Of a DNA stretch of 64,000 nucleotides, positions 18,850-26,121 are shown in pieces. The first letter of the stretch is position 1; each line of letters opens with the position of its first letter. Made by a program: the position numbers and the translations under genes. The notes under the pieces were generated by a model. The model was given only the letters and a program-made list of their open reading frames with translations. It ran no database searches and was not told the DNA's origin. The DNA comes from Lelliottia amnigena (lineage in GTDB: Bacteria > Pseudomonadota > Gammaproteobacteria > Enterobacterales > Enterobacteriaceae), in contig LR134135.1 of the NCBI GenBank assembly GCA_900635465.1, positions 62,001 through 126,000 on the forward strand. Reading direction: 5' to 3'.

Positions 18850-19121
18850 TGATTACATTTGAAGATGCTATACAAAAAGCCCATCACTATCTAGGTGATG
18901 CTGATATCCCTGTGGTGATAACGTCTTTAGGACGTTTTTCTGAAGGGTGGTTTTTTTGCTTTCAGTCCCGAGAGTATCTCGAAACAGGAGAAACTTCTGC
19001 ATTACTTGCTGGAAACGCTCCTTTTATAGTTGATAAAGACACGGGTGAGATTCATGTGTTTGGTACCGCACATCCTCTAAAAGAATATCTGCAAAATTAC
19101 GAAGAACAGAAAAAAAAGTAA
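18849..19121 (+). CDS. Imm35-like (YrhB domain) immunity protein
   Basis: 90 residues, TAATG overlap with the toxin stop. MITFEDAIQKAHHYLGDAD, GWFFCFQSREYLETGETSAL, LAGNAPFIVDKDTGEIHVFG and AHPLKEYLQNYE follow the Imm35/YrhB pattern very closely. Imm35 is a known partner of papain-fold toxins, so the pair supports itself. Intact. No clean terminator follows; 19122-19321 holds nothing I can identify. Confidence 0.82.
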   Translation: MITFEDAIQKAHHYLGDADIPVVITSLGRFSEGWFFCFQSREYLETGETSALLAGNAPFIVDKDTGEIHVFGTAHPLKEYLQNYEEQKKK

Positions 19122-19321
19122 GTTAGATGAATCCCGGAATCAAAGGTGGATTCACATATGACGGGAAAGCTTCGGATTAATCTAACGATCCAAATAGGAC
19201 TTAGGTTAGCCGAAGCGGTAGCTTGCTCAGGCGAAAAAGGCGCGTCGGGGCAAAAAGTTGCCGTTCCGGAATTACAACAGAGAAAACGGATTTAGATATC
19301 TTATAGTAAAGGTAAAAACAG

Positions 19322-20041
19322 TTATCATCACAGCAAAGTGCACAGGATCGAGTTGTTGTTGAGAATAACCTGCTCGGTAAGGCTCTGGTAGAAGGGTGTG
19401 CGATTGCAGCTCCCTGTCGTACAAAAGTCGCTGAACAGTTGCTGGAAATCGGGGTCAAAGCCGGTATTACTGGCGCCGTGGCGAAAACACTTGCCGACAA
19501 GCTGACTGCTGATGAACTGGATCATCTTGTTACCCTTGAAATGATGGGTAATGATGAGGTCACCAGTAAGTATCTCAGTTCGCTGCAGGATAAGTACGAC
19601 TCTGGAAATGCCGCCAATCCAAATATTGGCAAAGATCTGACAGATGTGGAGAAGGCTGAGTTGGGTGGTACCGGTTCAGGAACCGGTACACCACCACCGC
19701 CGGAAAATGATTCTAATCAGCAAAATAAGAACGCTGAACAAAAGCTGAATCAGAAGCAGGAAAGCTCAATCAGGAAGATTGATAATTTGATAAAAAACTC
19801 GATCAAGGATCATGATATTACTGGTACGTTGAAAGATATGGATGGTAATCCGATAATAAAACCAGATAGCGGTGGGAAATATTGGAATCATATGAAGGAA
19901 ATGCAAGACACTCTCAATGGGTTGAAAAATCATGCGAACACCTTAAAAAATGTCAATAATCCCGAAGCGCAAGCAGCATATGGAAGAGCAACTGATGCCA
20001 TTAATAAACTTGAATCAGCAATAAAGGGTCATGGTATATGA
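19322..20041 (+). CDS. Orphan CdiA-CT fragment with Ntox28-type toxin
   Basis: Open from a stop at 19313-19315 but without a good start codon. [15 protein letters not shown] begins at 19352. Bases 19361-19598 are identical to 3000-3237 of the main cdiA, so both share the pre-toxin [20 protein letters not shown] Gly/Thr/Pro linker (TGSGTGTPPPPEN) follows, then the toxin: DHDITGTLKDMDGNPIIKP, GGKYWNHMKEMQDTLNGLKN, YGRATDAINKLESAIKGHG. This is the polymorphic toxin type 28 (Ntox28) pattern. The frame is intact to the stop at 20039-20041. Probably a silent donor for the main locus. Confidence 0.82.
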   Translation, partial: LSSQQSAQDRVVVENNLLGKALVEGCAIAAPCRTKVAEQLLEIGVKAGITGAVAKTLADKLTADELDHLVTLEMMGNDEVTSKYLSSLQDKYDSGNAANPNIGKDLTDVEKAELGGTGSGTGTPPPPENDSNQQNKNAEQKLNQKQESSIRKIDNLIKNSIKDHDITGTLKDMDGNPIIKPDSGGKYWNHMKEMQDTLNGLKNHANTLKNVNNPEAQAAYGRATDAINKLESAIKGHGI

Positions 20042-20427
20042 CAACATTTAGAGAGTTGTTATTGGTTAATAATAGTAATTATGAACCCAACAGTCGTTCT
20101 TCTTTGGATGAATGGTTTAGCGGAATTCTGGATGTCCCTATCGATGAATTAGAAGTTGGTGATGTTGCTAGAGCAATAAGACAAGATATATTTTTGGAAT
20201 ATATTTTGCCAAAGGCTGAAATTATTTTACAGAAAGATCCTCTGGCTGGGGAAGACTATGATGGACAATTAATATCCTCTATAGCTTCTTTAGGTCATGG
20301 TGAGATAAAGTCTTCGTTGCCTTCTCTTCGACGCATTAGTTCTTTCTTAAATCAATTGGATAAAACCAGTCTTGATAGCCAAGTGGTTATGGACATAGTA
20401 AAGATAGATAAATTATCTCATACCTAA
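20038..20427 (+). CDS. CdiI-type immunity protein for the Ntox28 toxin
   Basis: 129 residues, ATGA overlap with the toxin stop. SSLDEWFSGILDVPIDELEV, GDVARAIRQDIFLEYILPKA and DPLAGEDYDGQLISSIASL are typical of the helical contact-dependent growth inhibition immunity family (CdiI_3 type). Intact. A strong terminator begins at its stop codon. Confidence 0.8.
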   Translation: MTTFRELLLVNNSNYEPNSRSSLDEWFSGILDVPIDELEVGDVARAIRQDIFLEYILPKAEIILQKDPLAGEDYDGQLISSIASLGHGEIKSSLPSLRRISSFLNQLDKTSLDSQVVMDIVKIDKLSHT

Positions 20428-20463
20428 AGACGATCCCGGCCCTTGCGCCGGGATCGTCTTTTA
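20427..20463 (+). terminator. Strong terminator behind the Ntox28 immunity gene
   Basis: A 14-bp perfect stem, AAGACGATCCCGGC (20427-20440) and GCCGGGATCGTCTT (20447-20460), then TTT. The longest of the array's terminators. Confidence 0.92.
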
Positions 20464-20467
20464 CCCG

Positions 20468-20701
20468 TCAGCCCTTAACCGGCTCGATCACCAGTCTTCC
20501 CTGTTCCACGCTGACTATCACCGGCGTATCGGTGCTGAATCCCGCTTCTGCCAGCCAGTTGCCGTTCAGGCGCCGGCTGGGGCCGCTGGAATAGTACGTG
20601 GTCATGCAGGTGCGGGGGTCAAAATGCCGGATACTGACATAACCGATCTTCATCCGCCGCGTGCTTTGGAAAGGGTTCTCTGTGACGTTGAATCGCGCTT
20701 A
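20468..20701 (-). pseudogene. SymE-like protein, duplicate of the 4079 copy
   Basis: Bases 20461-20701 repeat 4072-4312 almost exactly, including the missing base upstream of MKIGYVS. The open part is 20468-20653, 61 residues, differing from the first copy by K for R near the C-terminus. At 20701 the repeat ends in the middle of the N-terminal region, where the first copy continues to its start codon. Confidence 0.68.
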
Positions 20702-20826
20702 CCCGAGCCAGCGGCCATTGATGGTCAGTTGAGGCAGCGGGTTCGGCTGACCTTGGTTGGGCCGCCAGTAGCCCACAGTGTAATAGTGCGTCTGTAGCTC
20801 GCAGGCGGCAGTTGTGGTGTTACGAT
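20702..20826 (-). pseudogene. N-terminal fragment of a different SymE-like gene
   Basis: The minus strand reads THYYTVGYWRPNQGQ and PNPLPQLTINGRWLG, then runs into the neighbouring SymE-like remnant and a stop. YTVGY-N-x-P-x-L-x-I-x-G-R-W-L is the first half of a SymE domain. The two partial genes are joined head to tail, as if recombination took place inside related symE genes. Confidence 0.55.
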
Positions 20827-20856
20827 AGTGAGCTAAACAAAATTAAGGACTGATAT

Positions 20857-21294
20857 ATGTTTGGTATCTTCCCTGAGGATAAGCAGAATGACATTGATGG
20901 TGCGATTTTTGCACCTGCGTCAATCGTTATTGGTGACTTTAGAGAATCTATGAATATTCCCTTAAGTTACTGGAATATTAATGATTATAAAAAAAGTTGG
21001 TTGAAGTCACTTGAAGAGGGATTAATAAAGAGAAACCATGCAGCTCTTGCTGTCTCAATCTATGAGCCTGAGCTAGCAAATTTTGTTTTTGTTTGGGTGT
21101 TATACTTTAAGGCTGAAATAGTTCATGTGCAAAATAGCATTATCTTTCTTGAGGAGCACAAAATTTTTTCTCCGGAGAAGATAAACGAATTTATTGATGA
21201 GCGAACTACTCATAATGAAGAGGGTATGAAAATATCTGAATGGAGAAGTGATCTAGACAGTGTTTTAGATTTTTATAAGAGCCTGAAACGTTAA
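20857..21294 (+). CDS. Orphan immunity protein similar to CdiI of Enterobacter cloacae
   Basis: 145 residues from ATG 20857 (AAGGA upstream). MFGIFPEDKQ, SIVIGDFRESMNIPLSYWNI, KKSWLKSLEEGLIKRNHAAL and SRTTH-like DERTTHNEEGMKISEWRSDL closely follow what I remember of CdiI from E. cloacae ATCC 13047, whose partner CdiA-CT is a colicin E3-like 16S rRNA nuclease. No VENN segment or toxin precedes it here; the upstream bases are SymE fragments. So this is a free-standing immunity gene with its own ribosome binding site and a terminator. Confidence 0.78.
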   Translation: MFGIFPEDKQNDIDGAIFAPASIVIGDFRESMNIPLSYWNINDYKKSWLKSLEEGLIKRNHAALAVSIYEPELANFVFVWVLYFKAEIVHVQNSIIFLEEHKIFSPEKINEFIDERTTHNEEGMKISEWRSDLDSVLDFYKSLKR

Positions 21295-21299
21295 ATGAC

Positions 21300-21327
21300 A
21301 AATCCCGGCCACCGAGCCGGGATTTTT
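21300..21327 (+). terminator. Terminator behind the orphan CdiI
   Basis: AAATCCCGGC (21300-21309) and GCCGGGATTT (21316-21325), then TT. It doubles as a symmetric stem. Confidence 0.85.
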
Positions 21328-21400
21328 AGCGCCTATCCTCTGCCGCGCGGCAGCCACTGCTGCGCACGGCTTTACCGCTCAACTGCGGGAAAGGGTAACA

Positions 21401-22200
21401 GCGATCTGGATGAAGCGGATAAGCAACTGGTCAGCAACCTGGCAACGCTAGCATCGGGACTGGCGGGGAACATCGTCAGCGGTAACGCCAGTGGCACGAC
21501 GGCGGGCGCTCAGGCCGGGAAAAATGCGGTTGAGAATAATGCTCTTTCTGTACCAGCCCCTATCCCGGTCCCAATTCCAGGCGTTCCTGTTAGTCCTGGT
21601 GATAAAGTCATCAAAGATGCTAACGATAAAATGGCTTCTTCCCTGGATGATGTTTTTGATGCCATTGATAAGGCGACACAATGTAGCTTTGGAGGTGCAT
21701 GTTCTTCGGATGATATAGACCAGGAAACTGGACCTAATGTCGGTAAAAATCTTACTGATGATGAAAAAGCTGAGTATGGTGGAACTGGAACTGGAACTGG
21801 AACTGGAACTTCAGGTGGACATGGGCCTGAAGATGAGGAAAATGCCAGGAAAAATGAGTCTACGGGTAACCCTTAAAATAGGGCAGAGTACGAGAGGTAT
21901 GTTGATTCTTTACGAGCGTCAATGGAAAAACCAAATGTCCAGAATGAGAATCTGAGTAATATAATCGATGATTTATATAGACCTAAAGCTAAGATCGGAA
22001 GCGGGAGCACTGCTGATGCGGTCCGGTACGAAATAGCCACTGGCGAAAAAGTCGGTGGTAGAGGTCATATTGAAAAAGCTGAAACTTATTCAAAAGCTTT
22101 ACAGGATTGGTTAAACAAAAACCCGCAAGCTTCGACAAGTGATAAAGCCGCTGCTGAAAATGTTCTTAAAGACATGCAAAATGCACTTAAGGGTAAATGA
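21401..22200 (+). pseudogene. Orphan cdiA-CT module with unnamed toxin, one in-frame stop
   Basis: Bases 21401-21539 match 2869-3007 of cdiA and lead to AVENNALS. A linker follows with PVPIPGVPVSPGDKVI, CSFGGACSSDD, then five GGAACT hexamers (21784-21813 region) coding for alternating Gly-Thr. A TAA at 21874-21876 stands where CAA (Gln) would fit. The same frame runs on to the toxin: NLSNIIDDLYRPKAKIGSGS, ADAVRYEIATGEKVGGRGH, KALQDWLNKNPQAS, ending at 22200. I know this tail from other FHA and Rhs toxins but cannot give its activity. An internal ATG at 21922 could yield the toxin domain alone. Confidence 0.78.
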
Positions 22201-22574
22201 TGAACAGTTTAACAAATAGTTATATAAGTATGTTTACTGAACGATCAGTGTATATAAAGAATGCAGTTAATCGATGCCTGGATTATTGGGCGCCTGAACA
22301 AGCTCCGTTAATATTGCTGTTTTCCGTAATAGGGAAATCTCTTGTAAATCAGTTTAACATGTTTAACGACGCTGATAAGGCCATGTTGTTCCAACATATA
22401 GAAGATGGAATGCTATCCAATGATGATGATTTGGCCACAGCGGTAGCTACCGGGTTGGTTGAGTCTCTTGTAAATGCATCAGATGGAAATGATGAATTAT
22501 GGGGTAAGATTGTACAAAATCTTGGAATAGAATCTCAAAAGCATGCTATAGCCTGGAGAAATTTCGGGCAATAA
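22197..22574 (+). CDS. Immunity protein of the 21401 module
   Basis: 125 residues, ATGA overlap with the toxin stop. It is mostly helical: YIKNAVNRCLDYWAPEQAPL, DADKAMLFQHIEDGMLSNDD, ATAVATGLVESLVNASDG, LGIESQKHAIAWRNF. I recognise the pattern as one seen behind this toxin tail elsewhere but have no family name. Intact. No terminator is visible before the next remnant. Confidence 0.7.
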   Translation: MMNSLTNSYISMFTERSVYIKNAVNRCLDYWAPEQAPLILLFSVIGKSLVNQFNMFNDADKAMLFQHIEDGMLSNDDDLATAVATGLVESLVNASDGNDELWGKIVQNLGIESQKHAIAWRNFGQ

Positions 22575-22593
22575 AAATATCAGAGCGGTTTTC

Positions 22594-22770
22594 GGTAAAA
22601 ATGCAGTGGAGAATAACTCGCTGGCGAGTGTACTGGCGGCGGCAATCAAAGAAACCTGTAGCGGAAATACACCACTGTCCTGCCAAATGGCTGTAGCTGC
22701 AATAGATACCTTGATGTCCGGTGGTGTACTCCCTTCCCTATGCTATTTCTGTTGTAACAGAAAGGATTAA
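22594..22770 (+). pseudogene. Last VENN remnant of the array
   Basis: [20 protein letters not shown] (22594-22653) is followed by CSGNTPLSCQMAVAAIDTLM and SGGVLP, then a frameshift; YAISVVTERIKP continues in the frame of the next gene. The toxin domain itself has been lost, and the remnant runs into the start of a membrane immunity gene. Confidence 0.65.
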
Positions 22771-22774
22771 ACCA

Positions 22775-23236
22775 ATGATGTATATTTATATTCTGCTTTT
22801 TATCTCACTTTCTGCGTTTACCATGGGAACAGTAATATTTTATCGATTCAGTAAAGCGACAAAAAGAAGCCTGCAAGCGCCTTTCACGTCACTACATTTT
22901 TTTGATGCCATCTTTTTCGGGCTGGGAAATAAGCGCGATATGAATATTGCCGCCAGTTGTTTTATCATTTTTTTACTGGGGGGATGGGGGATGATTTATG
23001 TAAAAAAACAACCCCACTTTTGGGGAAGCCCCGACAGTTATTTTGGCCTGGGTATTGCCGGGATTGTTTTTTTAATCTTGCACTGTCGATATCGCGCGAA
23101 GAGCGAGAATATCAAAAATGACGGTCTGGCCCCCATGAAAGAACTCATAAATTTCCGGCGTTCTGGCCTGACGAGCCCTTTTTTATGGTTGAGTCGGATA
23201 GGGTATCTTGGGCCCTTTATTGGTATGATGCGCTGA
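22775..23236 (+). CDS. Membrane protein, probable immunity protein of the last module
   Basis: 153 residues from ATG 22775 (AAAGGA upstream). Three clear hydrophobic helices: about residues 3-23 (YIYILLFISLSAF), 62-82 (AASCFIIFLLGGWGMIYV) and 90-112 (FGLGIAGIVFLILHCRY), with a weaker one at the C-terminus. Such immunity proteins protect against toxins that act at the inner membrane. The HCRY end of helix 3 and the FF-D segment resemble the decayed gene at 12488-12844. Function is inferred from position only. Confidence 0.6.
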   Translation: MMYIYILLFISLSAFTMGTVIFYRFSKATKRSLQAPFTSLHFFDAIFFGLGNKRDMNIAASCFIIFLLGGWGMIYVKKQPHFWGSPDSYFGLGIAGIVFLILHCRYRAKSENIKNDGLAPMKELINFRRSGLTSPFLWLSRIGYLGPFIGMMR

Positions 23237-23261
23237 GTTAACACGCTGATACTGAATCACG

Positions 23262-24359
23262 TTATGCCTGTCGTGCGATCCGGGTTTCCCCCTCCTCCAT
23301 CGACAGTTGATAGAGCGAAAACGCGCAGTGTTTTTCGATTAAATTCGCCAGTTCCGGCGAGTGGCTGGTGAGCCAGATCTGCGAGTAGCGGCTGGCTTCG
23401 GCAATCAGGCTCGCCAGCGCGGGCAGCATTTGCGGATGCAGGCTATTTTCCGGCTCGTTAAGGGCGATAAAGGCCGGCGGGCGCGGGCTTAACAGCGCCA
23501 CCGCCAGGCACAAGAAACGCAGCGTACCGTCTGAAAATTCTGCCGGTTCCAGCGCCCGGCTTAACCCTTCACGCTGCATCATCATCCGAAAACGTCCGTC
23601 GGAATTGTCGCTGTAAAACACGCAGCCGGGAAACGCCTGATCGAGGATGCGCATCAGCAGCAGTTCGTCGCCAATTTCTACAATCGTCTGGAACGCTGCC
23701 GCCAGATTTGCCCCGTCGCTGGCTAAGACGGGTGACCGGAATCCCACCTGAGGGGCACGCATCGCCGAGCCGGAAGAGACGGAAAATTCGTGGTAAAAAC
23801 GCCAGTTGCGCAGTGCTTCACGCATCTGTGATACCTCGGGGTAAAGATGCGGCTCGCCCAACTGCCCAAACACCGATTCATTCTCGTAAAGCGTGCCGCT
23901 GTGGGTCACTTTCTCGTGATGAACGTTGTTAAGAAAAACGGTCTGGTTTTTGCGCTGCATCAGGCGCGACGAGGGGCGACGATGGTGATCGCTGAGCCAG
24001 ATGGTCTCTTCTTTAATGACCGGGTCGAGCTGGAATTGAGAGGGATAGGGCAGCTTTTCGACAAATCCCACCTGAAGTTCGTATTCGTAGGTTTCGGTTT
24101 CCACCGCCAGATTCACGCGGCGTAGCTGGTCGCTGCGCGTTTTTCCCGCCCAAAATACCTTTAAAATGCCGCCTTCATTCGCCAGTGCCTGCGAAAACTG
24201 ACCCTGCGCCGCGCTGTGCAGCAGGTGAATCGCTTTATAAATATTCGACTTACCGGTGCCGTTCGGCCCAAAAACGATATTGAGCTGTTCCAGCTCCAGC
24301 GACATACGGCGAATGGAGCGGTAGTTTTCAATGTGCAGCGTTCTGATCATTACTGGCAT
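23262..24359 (-). CDS. AAA-family ATPase (RecF/SMC-like, COG4637 type)
   Basis: 365 residues. N-terminal LHIENYRSIRRMSLEL and Walker A GPNGTGKSN (about residues 30-38), ABC-type signature FSDGTLRFL, Walker B-like FIALNEPENSLHP and the switch His in LTSHSPEL. The Walker B Asp is replaced by Asn, which I believe is common in this family. MIRTLHIENY from ATG 24350 is an equally good start. These ATPases resemble OLD-type proteins without the TOPRIM domain; the cellular role is unknown. It stands alone at the right edge of the CDI array, reading toward it. Confidence 0.8.
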   Translation of the reverse strand: MPVMIRTLHIENYRSIRRMSLELEQLNIVFGPNGTGKSNIYKAIHLLHSAAQGQFSQALANEGGILKVFWAGKTRSDQLRRVNLAVETETYEYELQVGFVEKLPYPSQFQLDPVIKEETIWLSDHHRRPSSRLMQRKNQTVFLNNVHHEKVTHSGTLYENESVFGQLGEPHLYPEVSQMREALRNWRFYHEFSVSSGSAMRAPQVGFRSPVLASDGANLAAAFQTIVEIGDELLLMRILDQAFPGCVFYSDNSDGRFRMMMQREGLSRALEPAEFSDGTLRFLCLAVALLSPRPPAFIALNEPENSLHPQMLPALASLIAEASRYSQIWLTSHSPELANLIEKHCAFSLYQLSMEEGETRIARQA

Positions 24360-24491
24360 CCGATGTTGTTTTAACCTGTATATAATAACAGTATTTTTAT
24401 CGATACCAAAAAAAGACGACAGTGAGGATGTCGTCTAAAGGTATTACGTGTTCGGACCTCTCGGGCTAGGGGCCTTCGCGTTATGAAATCG

Positions 24492-25451
24492 TCAGGCGAT
24501 CGCCAGGCGCAGGCCCAGCTCATCGGGATAGGGGTTAAAGTAGTTTTGCGTCAGGAGATAATCGTCCGGATGCTCGGCCAGATAGTGCTTCAGCAGCGTC
24601 AGCGGTGCGAGAATCGGTAACAATCCGGCGCGATAGTTCAGGATCACTTCACGCAGCTCGAGGCGCTGGCGCGTGTTGAGCTGTTCGCGGAAATAGCCCT
24701 GGATATGCATCAGCACGTTGGTGTGATTTTTCCGGGAGGCGGGCTGTTTCAGAATCGCCATCAGCTTTTCCCGATAGGCTTCGAAAAAAGCGTCCAGATC
24801 TTTCCATTCATGCATGGCGGCAACGAACGGACCAATCTCACGGTATCCGGCTTGATTGTGTGCCAGCAGCTGCAGCTTGTAGCGGCTGTGATAGGCCAGA
24901 AGCGCACGGCGGGTCAGACCGCTGGCGCGTACGGCGTTCAGCTCGTGAAGGGCAAAAACGCGCGCAATGAAATTCTCCCGCAGCACCGGATCGTGCAAGC
25001 GTCCGTCCTCTTCCACCGGCAACCACGGATACCGCGCCATCATGGCGGCGGTAAATATGCCACTTTCTTCCTTCGCGCCTCGATTCCCCGCTTCATCGTA
25101 AACTCTCACCCGCTCCATACCGCAACTTGGCGATTTGGCGCAGACGATAAATCCATCCAGATTCGCGATTGACGGTAAATATTGCGCGGCAAAATCCGCC
25201 ATTTTATCGGTCACATCGTCATGGGGAGCATGGGTGAAGCGCATGCGAATATCGCCGACAGGCGTTTTCACCAGGCGCAGAGCAGGTCGTGGGACAGGTA
25301 GGCCAATCGCCATCTCGGGGCAAACCGGTTTGAACGTTACCTCTTTTGCCAGGGCGTCCATCACAAAACCCATCCGTTTGTGGCCGCCATCAAAGCGCAC
25401 GGCCGATCCGGTCAGGCATCCGCTGATACCGAGTACGGGTTGATTGTTCAT
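24492..25451 (-). CDS. DUF523-DUF1722 protein (YbgA-like)
   Basis: 319 residues with two domains. The N-terminal DUF523 part has GISGCLTGSAVRFDGGHKR, VCPEMAIGLPVPRPALRL and CAKSPSCGMERVRVY, with three conserved Cys that may bind a metal cluster. The C-terminal DUF1722 part (from about residue 190) has YHSRYKLQLLAHNQAGYREI and LMHIQGYFREQL; this half equals E. coli YbgA. Such genes often sit beside photolyase and CarH/LitR-like MerR regulators. Here a 13-bp inverted repeat stands in the promoter region (25500-25535) and an MlrA-like gene lies 700 bp away. Confidence 0.85.
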   Translation of the reverse strand: MNNQPVLGISGCLTGSAVRFDGGHKRMGFVMDALAKEVTFKPVCPEMAIGLPVPRPALRLVKTPVGDIRMRFTHAPHDDVTDKMADFAAQYLPSIANLDGFIVCAKSPSCGMERVRVYDEAGNRGAKEESGIFTAAMMARYPWLPVEEDGRLHDPVLRENFIARVFALHELNAVRASGLTRRALLAYHSRYKLQLLAHNQAGYREIGPFVAAMHEWKDLDAFFEAYREKLMAILKQPASRKNHTNVLMHIQGYFREQLNTRQRLELREVILNYRAGLLPILAPLTLLKHYLAEHPDDYLLTQNYFNPYPDELGLRLAIA

Positions 25452-25499
25452 GACGTCACCTCTGGCTACCTGTTATGGGCTGATGAAAACAGTATAGCT

Positions 25500-25535
25500 A
25501 AAACTTAGACAAATGTGTTTTATTGTCTAAGTTTT
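25500..25535. promoter_or_regulatory. Perfect inverted repeat, possible MerR-family operator
   Basis: AAAACTTAGACAA (25500-25512) and TTGTCTAAGTTTT (25523-25535) with a 10-base spacer, about 50 bases upstream of the DUF523-DUF1722 start. Size and symmetry suit a dimeric repressor of the MlrA/CarH kind. No T-run gene end lies next to it, so it is less likely to be a terminator. Confidence 0.5.
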
Positions 25536-25573
25536 ATTGAGGTTTAATTTTATTTTCCTTAATAATCAATGTT

Positions 25574-25608
25574 TTTGTGGCGTTAATTTTTGGTTTAAAC
25601 GCCACAAA
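25574..25608. other. Stem-loop behind hiuH
   Basis: TTTGTGGCGTT (25574-25584) and AACGCCACAAA (25598-25608) form an 11-bp stem just beyond the hiuH stop. It may end hiuH transcription, but a T-run on that strand is not evident. Confidence 0.5.
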
Positions 25609-25612
25609 TTGT

Positions 25613-26023
25613 TTAGCTTCCTTTGTAAGTGGAGTAGCCGTACTGGCTCAGCAGCAGAGGGATATGCAGCTTTTCATTGGTGCGGGTGACGGTGAATTGC
25701 ACCGGGATTTCCGGGAAGAATGAATCCAGCTTTTGGCTGCGGAAGTATTCGCTGGTTTTGAACGTCACTTTGTAAACCCCAGGCTGCATATCCTGCTCCT
25801 GCGGATAAAGCGATTTGATGCGTCCGTCAGGGTCGGTTTTCGCGCTTGCCAGCGTGGTCCAGCTGTTCTGCTGCTGTTTTTCCAGCGTTACGGTGACGTC
25901 AGGTGAGGGTAACCCGGTCTGCTGATTAAGAATGTGCACGCTCAACGTGCCGACCGGGGCGCTAAACGCCGCCGGAATGAATGCCAGAGAAGAGAGAACA
26001 ATAAGGCCAGAAATCTTATTCAT
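25613..26023 (-). CDS. hiuH: 5-hydroxyisourate hydrolase, periplasmic
   Basis: 136 residues with a signal peptide ([20 protein letters not shown], cut after FSA). The mature part has [32 protein letters not shown] and the C-terminal [13 protein letters not shown] hydrolases are transthyretin-like tetramers; His in HILN, Arg in DGRI and the terminal Y-(R/K)-G-S are the active-site elements. Here YKGS replaces the more usual YRGS. It hydrolyses 5-hydroxyisourate from urate oxidation to OHCU. No urate-pathway partner is near it. Confidence 0.88.
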   Translation of the reverse strand: MNKISGLIVLSSLAFIPAAFSAPVGTLSVHILNQQTGLPSPDVTVTLEKQQQNSWTTLASAKTDPDGRIKSLYPQEQDMQPGVYKVTFKTSEYFRSQKLDSFFPEIPVQFTVTRTNEKLHIPLLLSQYGYSTYKGS

Positions 26024-26121
26024 GTTGAAATCCTGTCAGATGAAAATAACAGGAAAAAATTTAGCACTCTACGGGAAAAATAATATTCAACTTTCCGTGA
26101 TAACTGGTACGTCCGTTATTT

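Noticed and set aside
19122..19321. Possible further module between Imm35 and the Ntox28 fragment
   Set aside because: The 200 bases have no VENN segment of their own, no homology I can see to toxin or immunity genes, and only a weak remnant of the terminator stem.
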